DNA from: Bdellovibrionales bacterium
Lineage (GTDB): Bacteria > Bdellovibrionota > Bdellovibrionia > Bdellovibrionales > Bdellovibrionaceae
Length of the DNA: 64,000 bases
Reading direction: 5' to 3'
Assembly (NCBI GenBank): GCA_018266295.1
Contig: JAFEAQ010000011.1
Coordinates: 1,153,626-1,217,625 of the forward strand
The notes beneath the pieces were generated by a model. That model saw only the letters and a list, made by a program, of their open reading frames with translations, was not told the origin of the DNA and made no database searches. Of this stretch, positions 35,968 to 44,315 are shown piece by piece. Within the stretch, counting starts at the first letter, position 1, and each line of letters begins with the position of its first letter. The position numbers and the translations under genes are program-made.

Positions 35968-36047
35968 TTCAGTTGGTCTACTGCTTGCAATAGCTCTCCC
36001 CGAGTGGCGACTTGTCACCATCTATCGAATCTATTCTGGGGGGAATA

Positions 36048-36785
36048 ATGATACTACCAATTCTTATGTTACTAGCTTCGTCTTTCAGCGCTCAGGCACA
36101 GGTGCCACCAGGAGTCCAAGTACGGAGCGTTCAAGCCGTGGGATCAGGTTGCCCCCAGGGAAGTTACAGCGCAATGATTTCACCAGACGGCAGTGCCTTT
36201 TCTCTGCTCCTCGATCAATATGTTGCTGAGTCCACTCGCCAAATGACTTTGTCACGAAAAAACTGTCAGCTCAAAGTGGACTTCGCAGTCCCAGCAGGTT
36301 GGCAATTTTCAGTTCTCTCAGCCGACTATCGTGGTTTTGCCAATGTTGAAGGCGGCTCGGTCGCGACTCATCAAGCGATTTACTCTTTTGATGGAGCTCG
36401 TCCTCCGAATGAAAGACCCGGTTTTCAAGATGGCAGTAATTATTCTTTCAAAGCCCAAGACTTCAACGGTCCTTATCAAAACAACTACTACATTCACAAC
36501 GAAATCGATCCGCGCTTAGCTCCATGGTCGCCGTGCATGGGTACTGCGAATCAGTCGCTCTATGTTGCCACGTTCTTAACGGCACGCTCACTCAATCCGC
36601 GCAGTCCATCTTCAGCAATGATCACGCTCGATACAATCGACGGCCAAGTTCAGTCTCAGAATTTCCGTCTTTCTTGGAGAACTTGCAGCTTCAACGGACG
36701 CCCAACTCAGCCTCCGGGCGGCGGCATCCAGCCACCTCCTTCGCGTGGCAATCCAAACCCAGGCAGACCACCGCGTTTTCCATAG
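36048..36785 (+). CDS. Secreted DUF4360 family protein
   Basis: 245 residues from the ATG at 36048, which has GGGGGG upstream and directly starts a signal peptide (ILPILMLLASSFSAQAQ). The pattern GSGCPQGSYSAMISPDGSAF, LLLDQYVAES, RKNCQLKVDFAVPAGWQFSV and DYRGFANVEGG is the DUF4360 family, known mainly from fungi and some predatory or soil bacteria. Function unknown. The tail is a Pro/Gly-rich stretch. It is followed by a strong terminator. Confidence 0.85.
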   Translation: MILPILMLLASSFSAQAQVPPGVQVRSVQAVGSGCPQGSYSAMISPDGSAFSLLLDQYVAESTRQMTLSRKNCQLKVDFAVPAGWQFSVLSADYRGFANVEGGSVATHQAIYSFDGARPPNERPGFQDGSNYSFKAQDFNGPYQNNYYIHNEIDPRLAPWSPCMGTANQSLYVATFLTARSLNPRSPSSAMITLDTIDGQVQSQNFRLSWRTCSFNGRPTQPPGGGIQPPPSRGNPNPGRPPRFP

Positions 36786-36793
36786 ACTAAGAA

Positions 36794-36824
36794 TGGACCC
36801 TCGACTCGTCGAGGGTCCAATTTT
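36794..36824 (+). terminator. Rho-independent terminator after the DUF4360 gene
   Basis: An 11-base-pair perfect stem (TGGACCCTCGA with TCGAGGGTCCA, CTCG tetraloop) followed by ATTTT. It lies nine bases past the stop codon. Confidence 0.85.
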
Positions 36825-36879
36825 CGAACAATCGAACATTTACACTCGATTCTGTTTATAAAGAAAATTACTGTGAGTA

Positions 36880-37524
36880 ATGCGTTTTATTTTACTCGCT
36901 CTCCTCGCAGCAATATCAGCGGCCTGCACACATGGGAGTGTCGGCTATCGATCAACGACTTACACCGAAGTTCCTGTAAAGCCTATGAGCCAAATGCTTG
37001 CAGAGGCACTCGGCACGGGCTACACCGTCCAAATTACTGAAGGCCCGGACTCGGAGTTAAAACTTCCTGGCAGCGGCGTACAGTTCGGCTCATATGCACC
37101 TCTTGGCAATAGCAATTGGGATTTTGAAGTGGCCGTTGCTTTTCAAAAATATTCCAACATCCCCTACAACATTCGATATCAGAAAGGTGGCACCTCGGGT
37201 TCCTTCAGTTTTACTTATGATGTCACTGGCTCTACTTTAGACCTTGATTTCGGCTATCGCTGGCGATGGCTGCGCCCCTATGCGGGACTCCGCCGCGATA
37301 CCTACGTGATGTCGTCCATCGATCCGTTTTTCTACAATACAACCACGATCAGCAACCTCTTTGGCATCGGTGGTTTGGACATCACTATTCCGGTTTCTTC
37401 GGGCGTCGGAATCGCACTCCGAGGCGACTATGCCACTTGTCTGACCAAGGACTCCACCGTCAAAAGCGCAGATACGATTACAGCGCAGCTGAACCTGATT
37501 TGGGGCCTCGACAAGAGGCCCTGA
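36880..37524 (+). CDS. Outer-membrane beta-barrel-like lipoprotein
   Basis: 214 residues. The signal peptide ends in AAISAAC (lipobox). The mature protein alternates polar and hydrophobic residues as in a small porin-like barrel (GNSNWDFEVAVAFQKYSNIP, GSTLDLDFGYRWRWLRPYAG, IPVSSGVGIALRGDYATCL, TITAQLNLIWGL), near the size of OmpW-like eight-stranded barrels. Function unknown. A barrel with a lipidated N-terminus is somewhat unusual; alternatively the Cys is fortuitous. Confidence 0.65.
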   Translation: MRFILLALLAAISAACTHGSVGYRSTTYTEVPVKPMSQMLAEALGTGYTVQITEGPDSELKLPGSGVQFGSYAPLGNSNWDFEVAVAFQKYSNIPYNIRYQKGGTSGSFSFTYDVTGSTLDLDFGYRWRWLRPYAGLRRDTYVMSSIDPFFYNTTTISNLFGIGGLDITIPVSSGVGIALRGDYATCLTKDSTVKSADTITAQLNLIWGLDKRP

Positions 37525-37540
37525 CATCAGGCGCTGTTTG

Positions 37541-37569
37541 TTGTCTTGGAGGCCCGCGTAAGCTATCCT
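37541..37569 (+). promoter_or_regulatory. Probable sigma-70 promoter of valS
   Basis: TTGTCT and TATCCT are separated by exactly 17 bases and lie 27 bases before the valS start. Four of six bases match consensus in each box. The predicted start is near 37576. Confidence 0.5.
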
Positions 37570-37595
37570 AAGTCGTTATTTTCACGGGGATAATT

Positions 37596-40289
37596 ATGGC
37601 GGAACAAAATACGAACCAGCTCTCAGATCGTTACAACCCTCAAGAAGTTGAAGGCAAAGTTTATCAGTGGTGGGAAGAATCCGGTTTCTTTAAAGCAGAG
37701 AACCGCTCGACGAAACCTCCATTCAGCATCATCTTGCCTCCACCGAACGTCACAGGCTTCTTGCACATGGGGCATGCTCTCGATCATACAATTCAGGATT
37801 TACTCATCCGTTGGAAACGCATGAACGGTTTCAACACCATGTGGTTGCCAGGCACGGATCACGCCGGCATTGCGACTCAATCGGTTGTTGAAAGAGAACT
37901 CAAAAAGAATGAACACGTCACTCGCCACCAACTCGGCCGCGAGAAATTCGTAGAAAAAATCTGGGACTGGAAACGCCAGTACGGCGATCGCATTTATTCC
38001 CAAATGCGCCGCTTAGGTGATTCTTGTGACTGGGAACGCGCGACCTTCACTCTCGATGACGGTGTTTCTAAAGCCGTTCGCAAGGTTTTCGTTTCTCTTT
38101 ACAAAAAGAACTGGATCTACAAAGGCCAAAGACTCATCAACTGGTCGGGCCCTCTCGAGACAGCCATCTCGGACCTCGAAGTAGAATACAAAACCGTTAA
38201 AGGTTCTCTCTGGCACATCAACTACCCGCTCGAAGATGGTTCAGGCTTCCTGACGATTGCAACGACTCGTCCAGAAACTCTCTTGGGCGACACGGCGGTT
38301 TGTGTCAACCCTGAAGATGAGCGCTACAAAGCTCTCATCGGTAAAAACGTGATCGTGCCTTTGATCAATCGTAAGGTAAAAATCATCGCGGACTCGTATG
38401 TTGATAAGTCTTTCGGTTCCGGCGTTGTGAAAATCACTCCGGCGCACGATTTCAATGACTACAAAATCGGTAAAGCGCACAACCTCGATTTCATCAATAT
38501 TCTGACGAAGAAAACAACGATGAACGAAAACGCGGGTCCTTACCAAGGCCTCAGCGTGATCGAAGCTCGCAAGAAAGTGATCGAGGATCTTAAAAACTTG
38601 AACCTTCTCGTCAAAGAAGAGCCTCACGTGAACAACGTAGGTCACTGCTCGCGCTCAGGCGCTGTGGTTGAGCCCTTCTTGTCGGAACAGTGGTTCGTTA
38701 AAACAGAAGGCCTTTCTGTTCCTTCTCGCCGTGTGGTTGAGAGTGGTACAATTCGCTTTGAACCTGAGTCTTGGACAAAGGTTTACCTTCACTGGATGAA
38801 TATCATCGAAGACTGGTGTATTTCGCGTCAGCTTTGGTGGGGTCACCGTATTCCTGCATGGAACTGCCCTGACTGCGGTCACGTGACTGTCTCTGAGACA
38901 GATCCTACGGAGTGCGAAAAGTGCCATAAGAAAAACCTCACGCAAGAGGAAGACGTTCTCGATACTTGGTTCAGCTCGGCATTGTGGCCGTTCTCAACAA
39001 TGGGCTGGCCGGAAGAGACTGAAACTCTGAAGACGTTCTACCCAACCAGTTACCTAGTCACTGGTCACGATATCATTTTCTTCTGGGTTGCTCGTATGAT
39101 CATGATGGGTCTTGAGTTCAAACGTGATGTGCCGTTCAGAACGGTTTACATTCATGGCCTTGTTCGCGACTCTCAAGGTAAGAAAATGTCTAAGAGCTCC
39201 GGCAACTCTGTTGATCCGGTTGAAATGATCGACAAGCACGGTGCGGATGCGCTGAGATTCTCGTTCCTCGCTCACTTGTATTCCGGTAAAGACTTCAAGT
39301 TTGCTGAGCAACGCCTCGAAGGTTACCGCAATTTCATGAATAAGATCTGGAATGCGGCCCGCTTTGCTCTGACGAATCTTCAGGACTTCCAAGCTCCGGC
39401 AGATGGCGTGAAGGCTTTGCCAAACAAGGCGCAGATTTCGATCTTCGACCAATGGATCATCACGAAACTTGGCGAAGTAGAAAAAACGGTCGAGGAAGCT
39501 CTCGAGCAAGAGCGCTTCTCAGACGCGGCAACGGCTTTGTATCAGTTCACATGGAATCAATTCTGTGACTGGTACATCGAGTTCACAAAACCGATCTTCA
39601 GCGGCTCTAACAAAGAAGAGCGCGCAGCGACTCAGCTCGTGATGGCGCAAGTTCTCAATCGTATGATGAGACTCTTGCACCCATTCATCCCGTTCATTTC
39701 GGAAGAGATTTACCAAAAGCTTCCGATCCGCGGGAAGGCTTGTATCATCGACCAATACCCGAACACGCGTAACGATAAAGACTTCTTGGCTTTGGGTTCA
39801 CCACAAGCCGCTTACGAAATCGATATCGTTAAAGACGTTGTGACTGCGATCCGCAATATCCGCGGCGAGAACCGCATTAGCCCGGCAGAAAAGCTCAATG
39901 TGCGCTTGGGTATTACAGAGGCCGATATCCAAAAGGTCCTGGGTAATAACAAGACAGCCATCATGACAATGGCTCGTTTGGCGAATCTGGATATCGGTGC
40001 TGACGGCAATCTGCAAAAGTGCGCGGTTGCCCCAATCACCACGAAGATGGGTCAAATCAAGGTCATTATTCCGTTAGAAGGCCTTGTGGATTTTGATGAG
40101 GAAATTAAGCGTCTTAATAAGGGTATCGAGAAGCTAAACAAGGATATCTCGATGCTGACGAGTAAGCTTTCCAATGAAAAATTTATAGCCAATGCCGATG
40201 AGGACGTCGTCGCTGCTGATAGAGAGCTATTAGCTCAAAGTAAAGTGCAGATCGAGTCCATGAAAGAGGCCCTTGTAAGATTCCAATAA
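37596..40289 (+). CDS. valS: Valyl-tRNA synthetase
   Basis: 897 residues. The HIGH motif is HMGH at 57-60 (PPPNVTGFLHMGHALD) and the KMSKS motif lies near 530 (GKKMSKSSGNSVDP). The editing domain (TIATTRPETLLGDTAVCVNP) is intact. A zinc-binding CPDC...CEKC pair lies near 425-445, and the C-terminal coiled-coil arm (EEIKRLNKGIEKLNKDISML) is typical of ValRS. It charges tRNA-Val in the cytoplasm. Monocistronic by position. Confidence 0.97.
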   Translation: MAEQNTNQLSDRYNPQEVEGKVYQWWEESGFFKAENRSTKPPFSIILPPPNVTGFLHMGHALDHTIQDLLIRWKRMNGFNTMWLPGTDHAGIATQSVVERELKKNEHVTRHQLGREKFVEKIWDWKRQYGDRIYSQMRRLGDSCDWERATFTLDDGVSKAVRKVFVSLYKKNWIYKGQRLINWSGPLETAISDLEVEYKTVKGSLWHINYPLEDGSGFLTIATTRPETLLGDTAVCVNPEDERYKALIGKNVIVPLINRKVKIIADSYVDKSFGSGVVKITPAHDFNDYKIGKAHNLDFINILTKKTTMNENAGPYQGLSVIEARKKVIEDLKNLNLLVKEEPHVNNVGHCSRSGAVVEPFLSEQWFVKTEGLSVPSRRVVESGTIRFEPESWTKVYLHWMNIIEDWCISRQLWWGHRIPAWNCPDCGHVTVSETDPTECEKCHKKNLTQEEDVLDTWFSSALWPFSTMGWPEETETLKTFYPTSYLVTGHDIIFFWVARMIMMGLEFKRDVPFRTVYIHGLVRDSQGKKMSKSSGNSVDPVEMIDKHGADALRFSFLAHLYSGKDFKFAEQRLEGYRNFMNKIWNAARFALTNLQDFQAPADGVKALPNKAQISIFDQWIITKLGEVEKTVEEALEQERFSDAATALYQFTWNQFCDWYIEFTKPIFSGSNKEERAATQLVMAQVLNRMMRLLHPFIPFISEEIYQKLPIRGKACIIDQYPNTRNDKDFLALGSPQAAYEIDIVKDVVTAIRNIRGENRISPAEKLNVRLGITEADIQKVLGNNKTAIMTMARLANLDIGADGNLQKCAVAPITTKMGQIKVIIPLEGLVDFDEEIKRLNKGIEKLNKDISMLTSKLSNEKFIANADEDVVAADRELLAQSKVQIESMKEALVRFQ

Positions 40290-40298
40290 AAGGGCCTT

Positions 40299-40319
40299 GC
40301 GCTCCGCGAAACGGAGCGC
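40299..40319 (+). terminator. GC-rich hairpin behind valS
   Basis: An eight-base-pair stem (GCGCTCCG with CGGAGCGC, loop of five) ten bases past the valS stop. No T-run follows, so termination strength is uncertain. It separates valS from the purine riboswitch downstream. Confidence 0.5.
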
Positions 40320-40337
40320 TATACCCTCGTTCGTCCC

Positions 40338-40402
40338 CTAAGTATAAGCCGGAAATAAGGTCCGGAGTTTCTACCCGCCACCGTAAAAGGCGGACTATTT
40401 GG
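40338..40402 (+). promoter_or_regulatory. Purine riboswitch, guanine type, P1 overlapping the ribosome binding site
   Basis: All parts of the purine aptamer can be placed. P1 pairs 40338-40344 with 40396-40402 (seven pairs, two of them G-U). J1/2 is TAAG. P2 pairs 40349-40353 with 40361-40365 (CCGGA/TCCGG) around loop L2 AATAAGG. J2/3 is AGTTTCTACC. P3 pairs 40375-40379 with 40389-40393 (CCGCC/GGCGG) around a loop containing CCGTAAA. The base equivalent to position 74 in the xpt aptamer is C40395, in GGACTAT, which specifies guanine (or hypoxanthine) rather than adenine. The 3' strand of P1 contains the first two bases of the GGAG ribosome binding site (40401-40404) of the nuclease gene. Ligand binding should therefore hide the site and turn translation off, with no separate expression platform. 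Confidence 0.92.
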
Positions 40403-40411
40403 AGATCAACG

Positions 40412-40894
40412 ATGAAGGCTCTAGCTCTCGCGGTTTTAGTTCTGAGTACTCTTAGCTTCCAACAATCGTTCGCCGACAGTTTTCCTACTGGCCCGGCTTT
40501 ACAAGTAACCCCAGGCAAATTATGCGATAAACCGAATGCTTACCGCTATCCGGAAAAAATCGCTTATTGCGATCGCGATGTCAGCCCGGGCCTCAAGCAC
40601 CAAATCATCGAAGATTATGACCGCAAATTCGGTTACAACATCGAATCTATGCCTCGTAACGAATTCAAGATCGACCACTTCATCCCACTTTGCGTAGGCG
40701 GAAGTAACGACGTTACAAACTTGTGGCCACAACACGAAAGCGTGTACACAATCACAGACCCTCTCGAAGAGGCTCTTTGCGATAAGATGTTCCATGGGAA
40801 GCTTTTGCAGAAAGATGCAGTAAGACTCGTGATTGAAGCGAAGACTCACTTAGACGAGGCTCCTGCGATCCTCGCCCAAGTGAATGCTCTCTAA
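40412..40894 (+). CDS. Secreted HNH-like nuclease under purine riboswitch control
   Basis: 160 residues with a signal peptide ending SFADS. The core FKIDHFIPLCVGGSNDVTNL and the following WPQ form the DH...GG.N...NLWPQ pattern of small HNH/beta-beta-alpha-metal nucleases, with His89 as the probable general base. Four or five cysteines suggest disulfides outside the cytoplasm. A 160-residue exported HNH protein most likely cuts DNA or RNA in the periplasm or outside. GGAG lies seven bases before the ATG and is part of the riboswitch P1 helix. Nuclease activity is inferred from the motif. Confidence 0.8.
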   Translation: MKALALAVLVLSTLSFQQSFADSFPTGPALQVTPGKLCDKPNAYRYPEKIAYCDRDVSPGLKHQIIEDYDRKFGYNIESMPRNEFKIDHFIPLCVGGSNDVTNLWPQHESVYTITDPLEEALCDKMFHGKLLQKDAVRLVIEAKTHLDEAPAILAQVNAL

Positions 40895-42664
40895 TTATTC
40901 CTGAGTATATGAAACCTTGACGGAGCTAGTCTCTGTCATGGTGACGTCATCCGCCAGTAAGAGCACGCCATTTGCGAAACTGTACTTGCTGGCATCGATT
41001 GCAACTCCGTCTACTTCTACTTTCACAATCTTCATTGCCATTGTGTCTTTCAAAGTGAACGAGCGACCGAGTTTCGTTAATACATCCGTTTTCAAATCAG
41101 CAAAGTGTTTCGACCAATCCAAATCACAGATGTTGTAAACCTGCGAACCCGTTTGAGTTGCGAGAGTTTGGTAAACCGCCCCCGTCGCCGCCTGACACTT
41201 ACTCACGGAGCTGCCAAGACCAATGAAGCTGAAGATCGCAGCCTGACCGGAAGCCACACCGGCTTTTGCTAAATTCGTCGTAAAGTTCGCAGCCGTCATC
41301 GACGAGTTGTCATCTGTTACAAACACGATGATCTTCTTAGAATCCGCACGGAAGAACGGAATACCGCTGCTAATGTTGAAGTTCAACTGACTGATCAGCT
41401 GCGCAGGACCGTCGTTAGAACCGATTGTCTTATTATACTGAACGAAGCGAGTTGCATCCAAGCCACTTGGCAAAGCCACAGACGTCCCTGTTGTTCCTTG
41501 CTTACTGAGAAGCATGAACTTCATGTCTGAAGACTTATCCAAAGCATTGATGAAAGCTGTCAGATTCGCACGAACGTTTGCCGCCTCTTCATTCATAGAA
41601 CCCGAGTTATCAATCACCCAAACCATATCAAGTGGCTTCATTGTCTTAGTTGCACTGATCGAGAAGCTTTCAGTCAATACAGGTGGTGGGTTACAAGCAC
41701 CATCCTGACGGAGGAACGCACCTTTTTGGTAGTCACCCGTTGAGCTGAACGAACCGTTTGTGCAGAGGTTCTTCTCTTGTTTTTCATAGACGTTGGCAAG
41801 ATTGCCGCCATACTTACAAGCCGCAGCCTCAGAGACCGTTTGACCCGCCAAAGTTACGAACTTAAAGCCGCCGCTAACAACACCGTCAGAACAGTTACAA
41901 GCACCCGTCGTCTGCAAGAGCTTACCTTTAGAGAACATGTTTTGAGCTACAGACTGAGAATTCGTGCAGATATAAGTCTGCTGCTTCTCATAGACGTATT
42001 GCAAGTTACCGCCGTTCGGGCAGAGACCTTGCTCAACGATTGTTGCATTAGGAACGAGCTTGATTGAAGAAGCCCCTTCCGCAGAGCCATCGGCACATTT
42101 ACAAGCGCCGGCTTGGCTGAGGAGTTTGCCTTTTTGGTAATCTTCAGAAGAAACAAGCTTGCCGTTGTCGCAAGTGTACTTCTGTTGTTTTTCATAAGTC
42201 AGAGTCAAAGTGCCGTTGGCGGGGCATGCTTGGTTTTCGCTGATGGTTTGACCATCAACGTTTTTCCAAACGCTCATGCCATTGTTCACGCCATCAGCGC
42301 AGTTACAAGCGCCTTTCTGGCCAAGGAGTTTACCTTTTTGGAATTCATTGCTGCCGACGTACTTACCGCCATCGCAAAGAAGCTTTTGTTGTTTCTCATA
42401 AACCATCGTGAGGTTGCCGCCGAAGTCACACTTGCCCGGCTCTTCGATGTTTTGTCCGTTCACGACTTCCCATTTAATAGAGCCGCTGACTTGGCCGTCA
42501 TCACAAACCGCTGGTGCCTGTGATTCCTCATCGCCTTTTGCAGCGAGAGCATTGGCAGCTTCTTCTGGCTTAAATGATACAGGAGCGCAGTTCTGGAAAA
42601 GAACGCTTGTGAAGAGAGCCATACCGAAAATCAGCGTGGCTATACGCAGGCTACGTGCTTTCAT
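40895..42664 (-). CDS. VWA-domain lipoprotein with four 68-residue cysteine repeats
   Basis: 589 residues from the second of two in-frame ATGs (42664; GGGGG six bases upstream). The signal peptide ends in SVLFQNC, the same atypical lipobox as the GH44 protein. Next come four tandem units of exactly 67 residues plus one spacer, each with Cys at unit positions 1, 26, 44 and 67 and a shared VYEKQQ...C..G...DYQKGKLL core. A von Willebrand A domain follows: its MIDAS motif is DNSGSM in DMVWVIDNSGSMNEE, and KIIVFVTDDNSSM lies near the middle. The C-terminal part ends SVKVSYTQE. Such proteins usually bind proteins or surfaces through a metal ion. Probably at the cell surface. The stop abuts that of the nuclease gene from the other side. 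Confidence 0.85.
   Translation of the reverse strand: MKARSLRIATLIFGMALFTSVLFQNCAPVSFKPEEAANALAAKGDEESQAPAVCDDGQVSGSIKWEVVNGQNIEEPGKCDFGGNLTMVYEKQQKLLCDGGKYVGSNEFQKGKLLGQKGACNCADGVNNGMSVWKNVDGQTISENQACPANGTLTLTYEKQQKYTCDNGKLVSSEDYQKGKLLSQAGACKCADGSAEGASSIKLVPNATIVEQGLCPNGGNLQYVYEKQQTYICTNSQSVAQNMFSKGKLLQTTGACNCSDGVVSGGFKFVTLAGQTVSEAAACKYGGNLANVYEKQEKNLCTNGSFSSTGDYQKGAFLRQDGACNPPPVLTESFSISATKTMKPLDMVWVIDNSGSMNEEAANVRANLTAFINALDKSSDMKFMLLSKQGTTGTSVALPSGLDATRFVQYNKTIGSNDGPAQLISQLNFNISSGIPFFRADSKKIIVFVTDDNSSMTAANFTTNLAKAGVASGQAAIFSFIGLGSSVSKCQAATGAVYQTLATQTGSQVYNICDLDWSKHFADLKTDVLTKLGRSFTLKDTMAMKIVKVEVDGVAIDASKYSFANGVLLLADDVTMTETSSVKVSYTQE
41693..42505 (-). repeat. Four tandem 204-base coding repeats (68-residue units)
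   Basis: These encode residues 56-326 of the VWA lipoprotein, counted from the upstream ATG. Unit length is constant, each unit has the same four-cysteine spacing, and the sequence has diverged mainly between the cysteines. The constant length points to a folded module rather than a low-complexity linker. Confidence 0.85.
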
Positions 42665-43017
42665 TTTCATCCCCCTGAACGTGAATTAACGTCTTATTAT
42701 TATCGGCATATTTGTTTATTTTTTAATATCAAAGACTAGTGAATGTTCCACATCGGATAGGAACTCTTTCGACACTGTCTCAGACTGAAACATTTTTTTT
42801 GGTGCAAGCTTGAAGTTCAACCGTTCGAAGAAAGTTTTCGGACTTGTTCGGAGATGTCGAGTTTTCCTCACGCTCCCGAGCATCCGCTGGAATGATCGCG
42901 GACCCACACAGAGCCAAGGGAGCAAATAGATTTCCTCAGTACGTACATATGCGTCCGCAATCAGGACTCTGAATCTAAACGTACATAACTCAGATTCTAT
43001 TTTATAAAATAATAAGC
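42665..43017. other. Divergent intergenic region, no gene seen
   Basis: 353 bases between two divergently transcribed secreted-protein genes. The part nearest the VWA gene is AT-rich (about 42680-42740), the rest mixed. A minus-strand open frame at 42716-42925 has no signal peptide, no good start and no recognisable product, so I do not call it. Promoters for both genes must lie here; I could not assign them. Confidence 0.6.
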
Positions 43018-43974
43018 ATGCATCGCTCTCGAAGTTTACCCATCATGTTTCTGCTGACTGGAATCTTATGGAGCGAGCATTGCTTTTCTCAAATTACTCC
43101 TTTTGCATTCTGGAAAAAGAAAACTCCTTCAGCTCCTGTGGTTATAACCATCGTTACATCGAATGCCAGTTGGGCGGTTCCGAGCGACTGGAACAACTCT
43201 GACAATCTCGTTGAGTGTATTGGCGGCGGCGCAGGCGGAGCTCCTGGGCAAAGCTCAGGGGGCTTCAACGGCGGGGGTGGAGGCGGTGGCGGGGCTTACA
43301 CTTATGTTCAAAACATGACTCTGACTCCTGGTGGAACTGCTGCCGTAGTCATTGGTGCCGGAGGAAGTTCTGGCGGTAACGGTGGCGATACCACCTTCAA
43401 TGGCGCTGCAAACTTAACTGCAAAAGGCGGCACGACCGGAGCCTCTTCAGGCACCGCCGGTGTTGGCGGCTTGGTTGCCTCCTCAATTCCCTCTGCGAAT
43501 GCTATTGCAGGTGGTGATGGTGGCGCTGGCGGCGGCGGCATTGCGGGAGCTGGAGGCGGTGGTGGCGCGGCAGGTCCTGATGGCCCCGGAGGCAAAGGGG
43601 GTAATGGAAATGCCGGCTCCAATAGCGGCGGCGGCGGCGGTGGCGCTGGAAATGGCGGATCTGCTGGCGCTAACGGGACTTCTACAACAGGAGGAGCGGG
43701 CGGAACCTCAGCCAATGGTGGCGGTGCCGGCGGTAAGGGTTCAAATCAATTCACCAGTAATGCCGTTGCAGGTTCTGCCGGAACAAACTTCGCAGCCTCT
43801 GTCGGTAGCGGCGGTGGCGGTGGTGGTGGCCCCGGAGGCGTCAGCACCGGCACAGGTAAAGCTGGCGGCAATTACGGCGCAGGTGGTGGCGGCGGGAGCG
43901 GATTTAGTGGTGCATCTGCAGCGGGCGGTGCCGGCGTGAAGGGCGCTTGTCGCGTTACCTATACGCCGCCTTAA
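43018..43974 (+). CDS. Secreted glycine-rich protein
   Basis: 318 residues. The N-terminal signal (PIMFLLTGILWSEHCFSQ) is followed by a short beta-type part (VVITIVTSNASWAVPSDWNN, NLVECIGGGAGG). About 250 residues of Gly-rich sequence with interspersed Ala, Ser, Thr and Asn then run to a C-terminal CRVTYTPP. The start and end frame resemble the glycine-rich domains found in phage tail and surface proteins, where W..P......V..IGGG...G opens the domain. It may form a polyglycine-II-like or extended surface structure. Function unknown. Convergent with arsC; the stop codons overlap. Confidence 0.75.
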   Translation: MHRSRSLPIMFLLTGILWSEHCFSQITPFAFWKKKTPSAPVVITIVTSNASWAVPSDWNNSDNLVECIGGGAGGAPGQSSGGFNGGGGGGGGAYTYVQNMTLTPGGTAAVVIGAGGSSGGNGGDTTFNGAANLTAKGGTTGASSGTAGVGGLVASSIPSANAIAGGDGGAGGGGIAGAGGGGGAAGPDGPGGKGGNGNAGSNSGGGGGGAGNGGSAGANGTSTTGGAGGTSANGGGAGGKGSNQFTSNAVAGSAGTNFAASVGSGGGGGGGPGGVSTGTGKAGGNYGAGGGGGSGFSGASAAGGAGVKGACRVTYTPP

Positions 43975-44315
43975 AATAATTTTTCGATATTCTCAACAGG
44001 ACGACCGATGACAGCGACATGATCTTTCACGACGATCGGTCTTTCTAAAAGCTTCGGATGTTTCACAAGATTTTCAACAACAACATCAACTGAGTTCACA
44101 TCAAAACCGAGTTCTTGATATAGGTCTTCTTTCGTACGCACGAGGGCCGGAGTTAGCCCACCCAAATTCTTGATCAACTCGCGGATCTCTCTCGCCGTTG
44201 GCGGCTCTTTCAGATACTCGACAACGACCGGCTCCACACCACGCGCTTGCAACAAAGCCAGAGCCTCACGACTCTTACTGCATTTTGGATTGTGATAGAT
44301 TTTCCACTGAGACAT
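43971..44315 (-). CDS. arsC: ArsC/Spx-family reductase-like protein
   Basis: 114 residues from the ATG at 44315. It has the ArsC pattern: IYHNPKCSKSREALALLQ with catalytic Cys12, VVEYLKEPPTAREIRELIKN, and PIVVKDHVAVIGRPVENIEK with the RP turn. Glutaredoxin-linked arsenate reductase is the family's best-known role, but no other ars gene is near. It is the last gene of an operon with an oxygenase, a PLP enzyme and a membrane protein, so another reductive role is possible. The start shares one base with the previous stop. Confidence 0.88.
   Translation of the reverse strand: MSQWKIYHNPKCSKSREALALLQARGVEPVVVEYLKEPPTAREIRELIKNLGGLTPALVRTKEDLYQELGFDVNSVDVVVENLVKHPKLLERPIVVKDHVAVIGRPVENIEKLF

Noticed and set aside
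43308-43715. Pro/Ala-rich minus-strand open frame inside the glycine-rich gene
   Set aside because: It is a composition artefact of GGC/GGT repeats read backwards; no signal peptide or ribosome binding site supports it.
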